A stretch of DNA of 64,000 nucleotides from an uncultured Geobacteraceae bacterium (GTDB taxonomy: Bacteria > Desulfobacterota > Desulfuromonadia > Geobacterales > Pseudopelobacteraceae). The translations under genes were made by a program, and so were the position numbers. This document shows positions 28,862 through 39,265 of the stretch, piece by piece. A model generated the notes under the pieces. That model saw only the letters and a program-made list of their open reading frames with translations, did not search any database and was not told where the DNA came from. The stretch is from assembly GCA_903875605.1 (NCBI GenBank), contig CAIQWT010000094.1:1-64000 (forward strand), in the 5' to 3' direction. Each line of letters starts with the position of its first letter. Within the stretch, counting starts at the first letter, position 1.

Positions 28862-30826
28862 TTACTCGCTTTTATCTGAAACATAATCTGGCAGCACAAA
28901 GCAGAACCGACTCCCCTTCCCCGCACCATCCGACTCAACCCACACCCGGCCTCCATGTGCTTCAATGGCCCGTTTGACCAGGGCAAGCCCTATTCCAGTC
29001 CCCTCGCTTTTGCTGTCCAACTGACTAAACAGATCGAAGATTTTTTCGTGAAAACGCTCCTCAATGCCTTTGCCGTTATCATAGACAAAGAAAACATTTT
29101 CTTTGCCTTCATTCCTTACACCTATCTCAATGCGTGGCTCAGCCTGGCCCCCCATATATTTAATGGCATTTTCAAGCAGGTTCTGCATGACTTCAAGTAT
29201 TCTTTTCCTGTCACCACGCACAGTAGGAAGATTCGACTGTAACGTAATCTTAACTTGGCTCTCCGTGACTGTTCCGGCCAACTGCTCCAGTGTATCCATT
29301 ATCAGGTGGTTCATATCCACTTGCGAAGGCATATCCATAACCTTACCAACGCGGGACAGCTCCAACAAATCATTGAGCAGAGTGGTCATCTTTAAAGCCG
29401 AGTCCTCAATTCTTTTGAGGTCGTCCTGAGCACTGGCATGTTGCCCTGCTTCCATATTCTTCTTTATCATGCCGGCATAGCTTTGGATAGTTATCAGAGG
29501 GCTCTTCAGATCATGCGAGACTGTGTAAGTAAAACTTTCCAACTCCGTGTTTTTATCATGAAGTGTTTTCTCGGTACGCTTGCGTTCACTGATATCTTTG
29601 ACAAAACAGAGGAAACGCGTTTCAGACAATTTTACTGCATCCAATGACCACCAGCGTTTTTCGCCGATTTTGTGTAAACACTCAAGCTCACCATAAGCAA
29701 ATCCATTCATTTTTAATGAGTTGAAATGATTGAGCGCCGTATCAAAAGATTCCGGCGGAACCAGATCTGGAATAGCCATCGTCAGCAACTCCACCTCCGT
29801 ATATCCTGTGATAGTGGACGCGGCACAATTGACCTCAAGATAACTACCATTTTCATCAGCAACAAAGACACCATCCGGTGAATTGTCAATATAACTGCGG
29901 AATTTTGCTTCGCTTTCCCGCAGCACGGCCTTACTCTGAATAATATCTGCAGTTGACCTCTGCACCTGCCTTCTCATCAGCACAACAAAAACAATGGCAA
30001 CAACAACCAGAACACCAAGTGCTGCGATAACTTTAACCAACCACCGAGGAACAGCCTGTTTAAAAACATTACTTTCGTGCGACCACTTCTGACGTGCAAT
30101 GTTAAATGGCGAGTCAGGTTGATGCTTCCAGTTGGCCAGATAGCTGTCCAAAAGTGTCAACAGGTTCTGATTTTTGTTCTTGGCAACAGCAAAAAAAATA
30201 TCAAACGGATTGAAAACAATGCCGGTGGAACGGAGACCAAATTTTTTCTGCTTGGCGACACCAAAGTTACTGCTTACGACCCCGGCATCAACTTTTTTTG
30301 AAGCTACCGCCTTGAAAACATCATCAAAACCAGGCATCTCAACAAATTCGCAAATAATATCGAACTTTTTTACAAGATTTATGAAGTGGCTGGCATTGAA
30401 ATCACCCTTCATCACAGCTATTTTTTTATTTTTGACTTCACGAATACCATCGATTTCTGAATCTAAAGGCACATAGAGTTCACCCCACACCGTCAAGAGC
30501 GGCGTTGTCGCGTAATCCAAAAACTGCGCTCGTTCGGTTGTGAATGCGACACTGGTAAGCACATCCACTTCACCTGATTTTATTTTTTCAAGCCCATCAC
30601 TCCATGAACCGAATATGTATTCAAAGCGTATATTTTCCCGCCGTGCTATCGCGGCCAATGCATCAACATAAAAACCCTTTACAGCACCGTCGGTGTCTTT
30701 GAAAATCGCTGGATAATAATTGAAAGCACCAACACGAACGACCTGAGGCCCAGCAGCATATAATGTGCTGAAAGATGAGAAAAAAAGTAGAATGAAGATA
30801 AGATTAGCTGAAATGTGTTTTTTCAC
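28862..30826 (-). CDS. Histidine kinase with periplasmic solute-binding (SBP_bac_3) sensor
   Basis: 654 residues. A signal peptide or signal anchor (1-24) is followed by a family 3 solute-binding domain (about 27-255: VRVGAFNYYPAIFKDTDGAVKGFYVDALAAIA). One TM helix (about 270-292) leads to a PAS domain (about 305-420), then HisKA with SHDLKSPL and an ATPase domain (NLLENAIKY, DNGKGIE, GTGIGLALVK). The family senses small molecules such as amino acids through the periplasmic domain; the ligand is unknown. Its stop lies 103 bases before the next gene, and its start overlaps the upstream REC-kinase by 4 bases. Confidence 0.92.
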   Translation of the reverse strand: MKKHISANLIFILLFFSSFSTLYAAGPQVVRVGAFNYYPAIFKDTDGAVKGFYVDALAAIARRENIRFEYIFGSWSDGLEKIKSGEVDVLTSVAFTTERAQFLDYATTPLLTVWGELYVPLDSEIDGIREVKNKKIAVMKGDFNASHFINLVKKFDIICEFVEMPGFDDVFKAVASKKVDAGVVSSNFGVAKQKKFGLRSTGIVFNPFDIFFAVAKNKNQNLLTLLDSYLANWKHQPDSPFNIARQKWSHESNVFKQAVPRWLVKVIAALGVLVVVAIVFVVLMRRQVQRSTADIIQSKAVLRESEAKFRSYIDNSPDGVFVADENGSYLEVNCAASTITGYTEVELLTMAIPDLVPPESFDTALNHFNSLKMNGFAYGELECLHKIGEKRWWSLDAVKLSETRFLCFVKDISERKRTEKTLHDKNTELESFTYTVSHDLKSPLITIQSYAGMIKKNMEAGQHASAQDDLKRIEDSALKMTTLLNDLLELSRVGKVMDMPSQVDMNHLIMDTLEQLAGTVTESQVKITLQSNLPTVRGDRKRILEVMQNLLENAIKYMGGQAEPRIEIGVRNEGKENVFFVYDNGKGIEERFHEKIFDLFSQLDSKSEGTGIGLALVKRAIEAHGGRVWVESDGAGKGSRFCFVLPDYVSDKSE

Positions 30827-32025
30827 TCTTTCTCCACATCAGAAATCACTCTATAATTTGGCATATTAATAATCGGAAACAGTAACCGGATGGTTGTTCC
30901 TCTGCCGGGACTGCTATCAACCATAATTGCCCCTTTGTGGGAGCGGATCAATCCATGTACCGCAGACATTCCCAGACCACGGCCGGTAAATTTTGTGGTA
31001 AAGAAAGGATCGAACATCTTATTCCGTGTCTCTACATCCATACCGCAACCGCTATCACTTACTTCTAACCAGACATAACGGCCAGCAGCAAGCTTCTCCT
31101 CCAACCGACTATTATTCAAACTTTTTTTGTCAAAATCCTGAACGCCGGTCGATAAATCAATTGAGCCGTTGGCTGTAGTGATAGACTCGGATGAATTGAT
31201 AAGCAGAGCCATAATTACCTGCTGAATCTGGTCAGCATCGGCAAGAATTAACGGCAGCCCACGGTTGAGGTTTAAGTTAAAAAGAATGTTTTGTGAAATA
31301 ACCGCTGCCGAAATATTGGCGTTTTTTTCAATCAGATCTGTGAGATTCAGCTCTCCGTTATTTAAAAACCCCCTGCCTGAGTAGGCCAGCATCATTTTAC
31401 TCAGCCTGGCGGCACGTTCAGCCGCATTGAACGCCTGACAAATAAAATTACGGGCCGGTGCGTCTTCCGGCAGCTTCGACAATGACAGCTCAAGATTACC
31501 AAGCACAGCCTGCAGTAGATTGTTGAAGTCGTGGGCGATTCCGCCCGACATTGTTCCCAGACTCTCCAGCTTTTGAACATGGAGAAGGTGGCGCTCAATT
31601 CTATGAAACTCTTCTTTCGCCCGTTTTTGATCCTGAATAAGTGCCCATTCACGCAGGCCTCGCTGCACTATCCGCGAAATACCGGCAAAAACCGCTGATG
31701 TTTTAACTACGTAGTCCTGTGCTCCTGCTTTCATGGCATTTACCGCTACTTGTTCGTTTCCCTGTGATGTTAGTAATATCACCGGGCAAAGTCCGTTAAC
31801 AGTGCTGACAAGTTCACTCCCCATCCCATCAGGAAGACGATAATCGGTCAGGATAATATCAGGAGGATGCTGCTCGATGGTTACCCGTGCATCATGCAAA
31901 CTGGCTGCAATTTTCAGGCAATATTCTTCCGCAGCGCCATGAAGAGACGTTTTCATTAATTCTGCGTGGTCGTAGTCGTCTTCAACAATTATTATTAAAG
32001 GTACGTTTCTGTTATCAGTCAGCAT
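30823..32025 (-). CDS. Receiver-histidine kinase (REC-HisKA-HATPase)
   Basis: 400 residues, soluble. The N-terminal receiver has phospho-Asp in LTDYRLPDG. No PAS domain is present; the HisKA box is GGIAHDFNNLLQ, followed by NSSESI, DSGCGM and GRGLGMSAV. The first 110 residues align well by eye with the hybrid kinase at 26797-28758 (both begin MLTDN and share LPDG.GSELV), so one arose by duplication. It probably couples the receiver state to the kinase and passes phosphate to a partner, perhaps a CheY-like protein of the cluster. It overlaps the SBP-kinase gene by 4 bases. Confidence 0.9.
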   Translation of the reverse strand: MLTDNRNVPLIIIVEDDYDHAELMKTSLHGAAEEYCLKIAASLHDARVTIEQHPPDIILTDYRLPDGMGSELVSTVNGLCPVILLTSQGNEQVAVNAMKAGAQDYVVKTSAVFAGISRIVQRGLREWALIQDQKRAKEEFHRIERHLLHVQKLESLGTMSGGIAHDFNNLLQAVLGNLELSLSKLPEDAPARNFICQAFNAAERAARLSKMMLAYSGRGFLNNGELNLTDLIEKNANISAAVISQNILFNLNLNRGLPLILADADQIQQVIMALLINSSESITTANGSIDLSTGVQDFDKKSLNNSRLEEKLAAGRYVWLEVSDSGCGMDVETRNKMFDPFFTTKFTGRGLGMSAVHGLIRSHKGAIMVDSSPGRGTTIRLLFPIINMPNYRVISDVEKE

Positions 32026-32085
32026 GACAGATCCCTCAATATTTTTTTCATTATTACTGCCGAAGTGAATGTCATTCGGATGATG

Positions 32086-35000
32086 TCAGATGGTAAAAGT
32101 TTTTTTGACTGTTTCTACTGTCAGCAATGCCAGCTGTTCTAATTCGGGCAGCAGGCACCTTACAGATCCAAGCGATCCATCTTTTGCAGCGGTTTCGATA
32201 CACCCGGCACTATCACGCAGTGCGACTGCACTTATATTCGCCGCCACGCCTTTCAGTGTATGGGCCAGTCGCCTTATTACCAGCAGATCATCACCATTAC
32301 TAATTTTTTTCAACTCCTCCAGTAGTTCCGGGATTTCCAGAAGCGCTTCGTCCAGAATACTTTTTACAAAATCAAGATCTTCGAGACGCTGCATTACATC
32401 AGCCTCATCAAAGACCAACCGGGCAGAGTCAAGCGACTTATCACCGGTGGATTGCGATACTAACGTACCTTCTACTCTGTTTTTCACCAGCCAAGTAGTA
32501 AGGATCTGAGCCAATTCATCCTTATATACCGGCTTGGCAAGATAATCATTCATACCGGATTCGATGCACTTTTCTCGATCACCACTCATAGCATTGGCTG
32601 TCATGGCAATAATCGGCACAGCATGGTTAAGCACTTTTGAGTGATTTCCCCGAATCTGAGCAGTAGCCTCATAGCCACTCATTTCTGGCATATGGCAATC
32701 CATAAGCACCAGGTCATAGTTAATCAACTCAAGCGCTTTAACAGCTTCGATTCCGTTGACAACGACATCGGCTTTATAACCGAGGCTATTCAACATAATC
32801 TGTGCTACTTTTTGATTGATAACATTGTCCTCCGCCAGGAGAATCCGCGATTTTTTTATAGCAGACTCTTCAACGGAGTTTAGTTTTTCAATATCAGCAG
32901 ATTTAACAGCAGCAGCAGCTGAATCATAATTTGAATCTGCAACCCCCAGCAGCTGCTCTAGGCACCGAAACAACAGCAATTGTTTCAGGGGCTTGGAGAT
33001 ACTTTCGGCAAAACCGCTCTGTTTCAATGCGGTTGCGTCCGGGCGCTTACCAAGCGCAGCGACCATAACCAGAATCATCGATTGCAACGCAGAATCACCC
33101 TTGATGCGTGATCCTAGCTCGAAACCATCAATGCCGGGCATCTGCTGAGCGATCAGTGCAATTCGAAAGGGGTCTCCAAGTTCCACAGCTTCATGCAAAA
33201 TGTCCAAAGCGGTGTCGCCATCTTTGGCGGTGTCGTACTGATAACCACGACTGTTTAACAGCGTAATAGTATGCATTCTGTTGGCATCACTGCTGTCTAC
33301 CACCAAAACCCGTACTGTCGCCATGTCAGAAGGCATCAAAGGAGGTGTGGCAGGAGCGGTGGAAGCCTCCAAGGCAGTTGAAATCACTGGGGCCTGCTTT
33401 TCAAATTGAGCCGTGAACCAGAACCTGGCGCCGCTTCCGTACCGGCTCTCTACCCCGATTGTGCCACCCATCAACTCAGCAAGTTGTTTACAAATAGCCA
33501 GGCCAAGGCCAGTACCCCCGTATTTACGGGAGGTGGAGCCTTCTGCCTGAGTGAACGGATCAAATAACACTGACAGCCTCGCTTCTGGAATACCAATGCC
33601 GGTATCGCTGACCGAAAAACGCACCATCAGAGGATCCTCTGATTCGACGTCCGCACTGATAACAACCTCTCCGGCATGGGTAAATTTAAGAGCGTTACCA
33701 ACCAGATTAGTAATAATCTGTCGCAAGCGACCTGGATCACCCCTCAGCAATATAGGTACATCGTGGGCTATACGGCAGATTAGATCGAGTCCGGAATCTG
33801 CGGCCTGTAACGCCAGTAATTCGGCTGTATCATCTAATGTTGCAAGCAGATCAAAAGGAATGATCTCCAGCTCCAGTTTGTGAGCTTCCATTTTAGAAAA
33901 GTCCAGAATATCGTTTATCAATCCCAATAAATTATCGCCACTTTTTTTGAGTAGCTTCGTGTACTTGCGTTGTTCCTCAGTCAATTCGGTATCCAACAGA
34001 ATTCCGGTAATGCCGATTACGCCATTCATAGGTGTTCGAATTTCGTGACTCATAATTGCCAGAAACTCACTTCTTGAGCGAGTAGCCTCCTCAGCGACAA
34101 TCAGCGCACACCCCAACTCGGATGTTTTCTGTTCCATAAGAGCTGAAAAATCAAGCAACTTCATTTCACGTCGCTGAATTTCATCGAGCAGCATATTGAA
34201 AGAAATTGCCAGCTGACCTATTTCATCGTCGTTATCAAAAACAATCTGCCTCTGTTTATTATCTCCGTATTGCGTCAGAGCAACGACCTGTCTGGAAAAA
34301 TCTTCCAAAGGCGCCGTGATGCCGGCACCTAGTTTCCATGCAAGTGTAACACAGATAAAGAGGACAAAAATCACACCTGAAATTGAAGCGTTTCGAAAGA
34401 GTGTTATTGATTGATATGCTTCCTCCAGTGGTAAATTACCCGATAATATCCAGCCAGTATATTCAAGCCGCTTGAAAGAGGCTAACAAGTGTAGCCCCTT
34501 TGAATTTATTGTTTCACCGGATCCTTCAAAGCCATCCAGAGCCCTGTCAAAAAGCGGGTTTTCCCCCTTTACAACATCTTTTTTCATGATTCTGCTACTG
34601 TCTGAGGACATAATTATGGTGCCGTCGGGTCCAAACAGATACATGAAACCTGAAGTTCCAATTCGAGTGTTGCCAACATCCCGAAAAATTCCATCTTGCC
34701 TCAGAAGGTCAATAGCCCCGCACAAAACTGCCCTGATCCTGCCACTATGGTCACGGATCGGAGCTGTCAGCATTACAATGGGGTGCTGATTGACTGATGA
34801 CAAAAAAGGCGAGGCTATGTACGGTTTATTCAGGATTATGGTCTGGGTGAAGTATTCTCTATGTGCATAGGAAGATCCGTACAGTCGTTCCGCTTTTGGA
34901 GAGACTACAAGCATTATTCCGTCAGCATCAAGTGCAAAGAGTCCATGATCAAAAACGGTTCTGAGAGCAGCCTTATCGTCTAACCACTCCTGCAAGAACT

Positions 35001-35250
35001 TCCTGTCATCAAGAATACCAATCGGAGCCGCATCTGCAACGGCAACCAGTGAGTTCTGTGAGGTGTTTATTACATTATCAAGCCCTTTGGCAACGGCTGA
35101 AACCATAGAATACTGCTGATTAAATATCATTTCCTTGGACGAATGGCGAAAATAAACATAGACACCGACTGCAATTGAGACAAGCAACGCCGTAACAGAC
35201 AAGCTGATTGTAGAAATCAGCTTATGCTTGATGCTGGTGAATTTCACCAT
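32086..35250 (-). CDS. Membrane hybrid histidine kinase (dCache-HAMP-HK-REC-REC-HPt)
   Basis: 1054 residues. TM1 (about 13-33), a large periplasmic Cache-type sensor (about 40-280), TM2 (about 287-307), HAMP, HisKA with [14 protein letters not shown] (His near 403), an ATPase domain ([23 protein letters not shown]), two receivers and a C-terminal HPt ([12 protein letters not shown], His near 993). Receiver 2 (about 808-930) is canonical ([13 protein letters not shown]). Receiver 1 (about 650-770) has Ala at the phospho-Asp position ([12 protein letters not shown]). The chain has all steps of a His-Asp-His phosphorelay. It ends the CheD-linked part of the cluster, 3 bases after the CheD gene start side. 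Confidence 0.93.
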   Translation of the reverse strand: MVKFTSIKHKLISTISLSVTALLVSIAVGVYVYFRHSSKEMIFNQQYSMVSAVAKGLDNVINTSQNSLVAVADAAPIGILDDRKFLQEWLDDKAALRTVFDHGLFALDADGIMLVVSPKAERLYGSSYAHREYFTQTIILNKPYIASPFLSSVNQHPIVMLTAPIRDHSGRIRAVLCGAIDLLRQDGIFRDVGNTRIGTSGFMYLFGPDGTIIMSSDSSRIMKKDVVKGENPLFDRALDGFEGSGETINSKGLHLLASFKRLEYTGWILSGNLPLEEAYQSITLFRNASISGVIFVLFICVTLAWKLGAGITAPLEDFSRQVVALTQYGDNKQRQIVFDNDDEIGQLAISFNMLLDEIQRREMKLLDFSALMEQKTSELGCALIVAEEATRSRSEFLAIMSHEIRTPMNGVIGITGILLDTELTEEQRKYTKLLKKSGDNLLGLINDILDFSKMEAHKLELEIIPFDLLATLDDTAELLALQAADSGLDLICRIAHDVPILLRGDPGRLRQIITNLVGNALKFTHAGEVVISADVESEDPLMVRFSVSDTGIGIPEARLSVLFDPFTQAEGSTSRKYGGTGLGLAICKQLAELMGGTIGVESRYGSGARFWFTAQFEKQAPVISTALEASTAPATPPLMPSDMATVRVLVVDSSDANRMHTITLLNSRGYQYDTAKDGDTALDILHEAVELGDPFRIALIAQQMPGIDGFELGSRIKGDSALQSMILVMVAALGKRPDATALKQSGFAESISKPLKQLLLFRCLEQLLGVADSNYDSAAAAVKSADIEKLNSVEESAIKKSRILLAEDNVINQKVAQIMLNSLGYKADVVVNGIEAVKALELINYDLVLMDCHMPEMSGYEATAQIRGNHSKVLNHAVPIIAMTANAMSGDREKCIESGMNDYLAKPVYKDELAQILTTWLVKNRVEGTLVSQSTGDKSLDSARLVFDEADVMQRLEDLDFVKSILDEALLEIPELLEELKKISNGDDLLVIRRLAHTLKGVAANISAVALRDSAGCIETAAKDGSLGSVRCLLPELEQLALLTVETVKKTFTI

Positions 35251-35253
35251 TGC

Positions 35254-35739
35254 CTAACCATTCGATGTCGCTTTTTTTCCCTTGCCAACAAGAACAACTC
35301 CTGTTCCGCTATTCATAATGATTTTTCTGCCGACGCCACCACCTACATCTTTGGCAATAACAGGGATACGAAACTCTTCAAGCATTTGCAGAGCGAGCGT
35401 TATATTGCGGTCACCAATCATAAATACTTCAAGACCGGTGCCCGTAACATTAGCTCCGCCAAAAATCTTGGCGACAAGAAATTCGCGCCGGCAGCCGATT
35501 GAGATAACCTTGGCAAACAGTTTTTCCATGGCAATATTGCCATACTTTGGCGTTGCCAAACCTTCACCGTTCCAAAGGGGGAGCATCATGTGATTCATCC
35601 CCCCCCTGCGGGTTACGTGGTCCCAAAGGCAAACGGACACACATGAACCAAGAACGGTACTTATCTGATATTCCGTCGGTTCGGCAAAGATTGTGCCTGG
35701 AAAGAGAAAATGTTTATTGAGCGGTTCTTCACAGCCCAT
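35254..35739 (-). CDS. cheD: CheD, chemoreceptor glutamine deamidase (copy 1)
   Basis: 161 residues. The motif [14 protein letters not shown] contains the catalytic Cys, and RRGGMNHMMLP supplies the catalytic His; a KIFGGANVTG block and DVGGGVGRKI complete the family pattern. CheD deamidates or docks on MCPs and can interact with CheC-type phosphatases. A second CheD lies 3 kb upstream. It sits between a kinase-like gene with no phospho-His (5 bases) and the large hybrid kinase (3 bases), so it is translated in one tight unit with them. Confidence 0.93.
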   Translation of the reverse strand: MGCEEPLNKHFLFPGTIFAEPTEYQISTVLGSCVSVCLWDHVTRRGGMNHMMLPLWNGEGLATPKYGNIAMEKLFAKVISIGCRREFLVAKIFGGANVTGTGLEVFMIGDRNITLALQMLEEFRIPVIAKDVGGGVGRKIIMNSGTGVVLVGKGKKATSNG

Positions 35740-35744
35740 ACGGA

Positions 35745-36635
35745 TTATGCCTCGCTCATATCATCGAAGAGAAACAGATTGCCGGCCTCAGAAAAGGAAT
35801 CTTCATCGTCTAATCGCGTGCATGGAGGGATCGTCACCGTAAACAGTGTTCCTTCGCCCGGTGAACTGACAAGACTAATACCGCCCTGCATTAGTTCAAC
35901 AAGCGCCTTTGTTATACTAAGCCCAAGACCATGCCCAGGATGGGAGCGGGTTGTCCCTGTATCCAACTGCACAAAACGGTCAAAGACGCGCTGCTGGTCT
36001 TCCAGTGCTATCCCAACGCCGTGATCCTGAACAGCGATACTCAAATCTCCGTTTTCAACAGCAGAGAACATCACCTCGACAGAGGTATTTTTTTCACTAA
36101 ATTCAATCGCGTTGGCTAACAGATTGGAGACTACTATCTGGAGCTTTTCAACATCCACAACAACTATTCGCTCTTCATCACCAGGTATAAAAGACAAATT
36201 AAGTGACACATTTTTTTTTGCAGCGCTATGCAGGAAGGATTCAACCAGATCTCTTAAAATCAGTGCAATATGAACCTTCATACAGCGGGGACTGACCTCC
36301 CCGGCTTCCAGTTCTGCGGCGATAAATATATTTCGCAACTGAAAATCAAGATGATTGGCTTCCGAACCTATCAAAGAGGACAGAGTAGCAATCTCTTCAT
36401 TGCCGACTCCGACAATGGCAAGCTGGCCTGCAAGTCCCATGATGGCGTTAAGTGGATTATTAATTTCGTTGCGGATATTAGACAGGAAATTACTTTTGAG
36501 AGATTCCGAACGCTCAAGCCGTTCGTTCATATCAATCAATTTACGGTTAACAACGCTCAAATCAGAAAAAGCCTTACGGCTTTGGGCAAAACGATTTGAA
36601 AGTTCCGCGATTAAAGCATCGTCAGTCACATTCAT
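35745..36635 (-). CDS. Soluble histidine-kinase homolog lacking the phospho-His (NEINNP box)
   Basis: 296 residues, no TM. A short coiled coil (about 1-45) leads to a HisKA-like box FLSNIRNEINNPLNAIMG in which the expected His of HE(I)..P is Asn (codon at 36468-36470). The ATPase domain is intact by motif: NLLANAIEF, DHGVGI, FDRF and GHGLGLSI. It therefore may bind ATP but cannot autophosphorylate at the usual place. It could be a regulatory pseudokinase, pair with another kinase subunit, or phosphorylate in trans. It lies between CheV and CheD in the operon. Confidence 0.88.
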   Translation of the reverse strand: MNVTDDALIAELSNRFAQSRKAFSDLSVVNRKLIDMNERLERSESLKSNFLSNIRNEINNPLNAIMGLAGQLAIVGVGNEEIATLSSLIGSEANHLDFQLRNIFIAAELEAGEVSPRCMKVHIALILRDLVESFLHSAAKKNVSLNLSFIPGDEERIVVVDVEKLQIVVSNLLANAIEFSEKNTSVEVMFSAVENGDLSIAVQDHGVGIALEDQQRVFDRFVQLDTGTTRSHPGHGLGLSITKALVELMQGGISLVSSPGEGTLFTVTIPPCTRLDDEDSFSEAGNLFLFDDMSEA

Positions 36636-36668
36636 GAATATCTCCCTGTGGCTAGCTGTTTTTGTGGC

Positions 36669-37568
36669 TCAGCTCTCAACGAGACTGAATATTTCTTTTG
36701 AAAGGGAATCGGGATCGAACTTGGCAACGAACTTGTCGGCTCCGGCCTGTTCGGCTTTAAGTTGATTGGACGGGTTGCTCATTGAGCTGTGCAGAATTAC
36801 TTTGAGATGTTTGAAACGGCTCTGCTCCCGCATTGTACGGGTGAAAGTAAAGCCATCCATACCTGGCATTTCAATATCGGAGATAACCAGGTCCACCGAG
36901 GCATGTTCCTTGTCAAGATATTCCAGTGCCTTGTCTGCCGACATCAGTGCCGTATTAGTGAAACCCATTTTATCAAGCACTGATTGCAGCAGCATTATCG
37001 CTGTACGCGAATCATCAACGACAAGCACATGCCTACCACTTCCTTTCCCTGCAACATCGTTCATAGCAACCGTTGAAAGGTCACGATCTATTCCGACAAC
37101 GGCAGCCAGTATTGACTCAATATCCAGAAGCATAATAGCTTCACCACTATCCGCATAAGCGATTGCAACCAGAGACAGGGCATTAACACCCTCAGGCTTG
37201 TGAATATCGGCCCAGCTACGCGTCAGAAGAGTGTCCGGCGCATGAACTATAAAAGCCGTAAGGCTGCGGTTGTACTCACAGATGATAACGTAGGCAAGGT
37301 CAGTGCGAAATTCTTTAGCAGCCAGGCCAACAGCCTCGGACAGGTCAATAACGGCCAAAGCACTGCCGCGAAAATCGAGGACACCTTTCACTGCCGGATG
37401 AGAGTTGGGTACCCGGTCAATCCTGCGTGGACATTCAATGATTTCTATAATTTTGAACACGTTGATGCCGTAGAGCTGATTATCCGTCAATCGGAACGTC
37501 AACATCTCCATCTGGTTCGACTGGGACAGGTTAGAGCGCTGCAGTGCTTCGTCAAGAGATGATGCCAT
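36669..37568 (-). CDS. cheV: CheV-type coupling protein (CheW-REC)
   Basis: 299 residues. The CheW-like domain (about 20-155: FRLTDNQLYGINVFKIIEII, VPNSHPAVKGVLDFRGSALAVIDL) is fused to a receiver (about 170-295) with phospho-Asp in VISDIEMPGMDG. CheV links receptors to CheA and is tuned by phosphorylation, an alternative route to adaptation. The order cheB-cheV with 71 bases between them places it in the main operon. Confidence 0.94.
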   Translation of the reverse strand: MASSLDEALQRSNLSQSNQMEMLTFRLTDNQLYGINVFKIIEIIECPRRIDRVPNSHPAVKGVLDFRGSALAVIDLSEAVGLAAKEFRTDLAYVIICEYNRSLTAFIVHAPDTLLTRSWADIHKPEGVNALSLVAIAYADSGEAIMLLDIESILAAVVGIDRDLSTVAMNDVAGKGSGRHVLVVDDSRTAIMLLQSVLDKMGFTNTALMSADKALEYLDKEHASVDLVISDIEMPGMDGFTFTRTMREQSRFKHLKVILHSSMSNPSNQLKAEQAGADKFVAKFDPDSLSKEIFSLVES

Positions 37569-37639
37569 GTGGAATCTCCTTTGTGCTAAAGGGGCGATGG
37601 TCAGGCTATAGGAACCTGAAATACCCTATGCGAAAGATC

Positions 37640-38710
37640 TTAACTGCAAAGTCTCAATACTTCATGGGCGATATTCTGCAGCGGCATTATTTTGTTGACG
37701 CCTCCGAGTTTTACCGCTTCGTGCGGCATACCGTAAACCACGCAACTGGCTTCGTCCTGGGCAATAGTAATTGCTCCGGCGTCGTGCATTTCTTTCATAC
37801 CATGAGCGCCGTCATCACCCATACCGGTCATGATTACGCCAACGGCATTTTTGCCTGCATAACGCGCTGCCGAGCGGAACAGCACATCCACCGACGGACG
37901 GTGCCTGGAAACAAGCGGACCATCCTTGATTTCAACATAATAGCGGGCACCGCTCCGTTTCAGCAACACATGATGGTTTCCAGGGGCGATCAAAGCCCTG
38001 CCACGCACCACGGTATCATTATCCTGAGCTTCCTTGACCGTCACACGGCAGATGGAATCGAGACGTTTGGCAAAAGCGGCGGTAAAATTTTCCGGCATAT
38101 GCTGAACAATAACAATGCCTGGGGTATCTTCCGGAAGCATCTCCAGAAAAATCCTGAGAGCCTCGGTGCCACCGGTTGAAGCCCCCACGACGACCACCTT
38201 CTCTGTGGTCTGGATCATCGCCTTCATATTTGGCTTTTCCATGATAACATCAGCCGTATATTTGGGAGAAACCTCCTTCATGGTACGCATCGCTTTCATC
38301 GGTCCGAGCCTGGCGGCAGCAGCACCTCTGACAGCATCACAGATACGCACTCTGGACTCTTCGATAAACTGCTTAGTCCCCATTTTGGGTTTGGTGATGA
38401 TATCGACAGCACCGTATTCCAGAGCTTTCAGTGCCGTTTCATTGCCGCGCTCGGTGAGACTCGAACACATAACCACAGGGATAGGATGCTGACTCATCAG
38501 TTTCTGAAGAAAAGTAAGTCCATCCATACGCGGCATTTCAACATCCAGCGTTATAACATCGGGAATAACGGTTTTCATACGCTCTGCAGCCAGAATCGGG
38601 TCAGCAGCACTGCCAACCACTTCAATGTCAGGGTCAGAACTGAGGATATCGCATAAAGTCTGACGTACCAGAGCCGAGTCATCTATTATTAATACTTTGA
38701 TTTTTTTCAT
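37640..38710 (-). CDS. cheB: Chemotaxis methylesterase/deamidase CheB
   Basis: 356 residues. The N-terminal receiver (about 1-120) has DDSALVRQ and phospho-Asp in [11 protein letters not shown]. The methylesterase domain (about 165-350) carries Ser in [11 protein letters not shown], His in [12 protein letters not shown], and Asp in MTGMGDDGA. It removes methyl groups from MCP glutamates when phosphorylated by CheA. It overlaps the second cheD by 4 bases (ATGA). The counterpart methyltransferase CheR is two genes upstream. Confidence 0.97.
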   Translation of the reverse strand: MKKIKVLIIDDSALVRQTLCDILSSDPDIEVVGSAADPILAAERMKTVIPDVITLDVEMPRMDGLTFLQKLMSQHPIPVVMCSSLTERGNETALKALEYGAVDIITKPKMGTKQFIEESRVRICDAVRGAAAARLGPMKAMRTMKEVSPKYTADVIMEKPNMKAMIQTTEKVVVVGASTGGTEALRIFLEMLPEDTPGIVIVQHMPENFTAAFAKRLDSICRVTVKEAQDNDTVVRGRALIAPGNHHVLLKRSGARYYVEIKDGPLVSRHRPSVDVLFRSAARYAGKNAVGVIMTGMGDDGAHGMKEMHDAGAITIAQDEASCVVYGMPHEAVKLGGVNKIMPLQNIAHEVLRLCS

Positions 38711-39216
38711 GTATTATTATCCCCAGGATCCTGTTTGTTATGGCGCATCCGGCGCATATACACATCCCCGCTGCGGGTACAAAAAAACAGCTTGCGTCCC
38801 TGCTGACCTCCAGTATCACGAACTGAAATGGATAGCCCCAGTGATGCCAGCACGGCTTCCGCCTGTGCTATGTTCTGATCACCTACGGTATTTCTTTCAG
38901 GCAATCGATCTCCCACATTAAGCACCTGTGCGCCGCCGAACAGCTTGATTTCAAGATCACTTCCGATGCCAAATGCCACAAGCTTGTTATAGATATGCTG
39001 CAATGCCGTATCAACATAACGAAGATCATTTTCTCGCCCCAAATTTTCTGGCAGCATAGCGTGACAAATGGCACCAAAACCACGCGAAGCCGAAAACATT
39101 GTTACCGCAACACACGACCCGAGAACGGTCGAAACCAGCACCGGCGTCCGTGAAATAATCACTTCACCTGGCTTGAGATAAATATTATGTGTATGTGACG
39201 CGATAAGATTTTTCAT
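38707..39216 (-). CDS. cheD: CheD, chemoreceptor glutamine deamidase (copy 2)
   Basis: 169 residues from the ATG at 39216. The catalytic Cys sits in [13 protein letters not shown] and the His in [21 protein letters not shown] and [12 protein letters not shown] follow. An upstream TTG/ATG pair (39312-39307) is in frame and would extend it into cheR, but the CheD-typical part starts near LKPGEVIIS. No strong ribosome site precedes 39216, so the start is uncertain. It shares only the core motifs with CheD copy 1, so it is not a recent duplicate. Confidence 0.9.
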   Translation of the reverse strand: MKNLIASHTHNIYLKPGEVIISRTPVLVSTVLGSCVAVTMFSASRGFGAICHAMLPENLGRENDLRYVDTALQHIYNKLVAFGIGSDLEIKLFGGAQVLNVGDRLPERNTVGDQNIAQAEAVLASLGLSISVRDTGGQQGRKLFFCTRSGDVYMRRMRHNKQDPGDNNT

Positions 39217-39265
39217 ATTAGGACACAGGACACTTTTGGAATTTAAGCTTTTACTGCCCCTTGAT

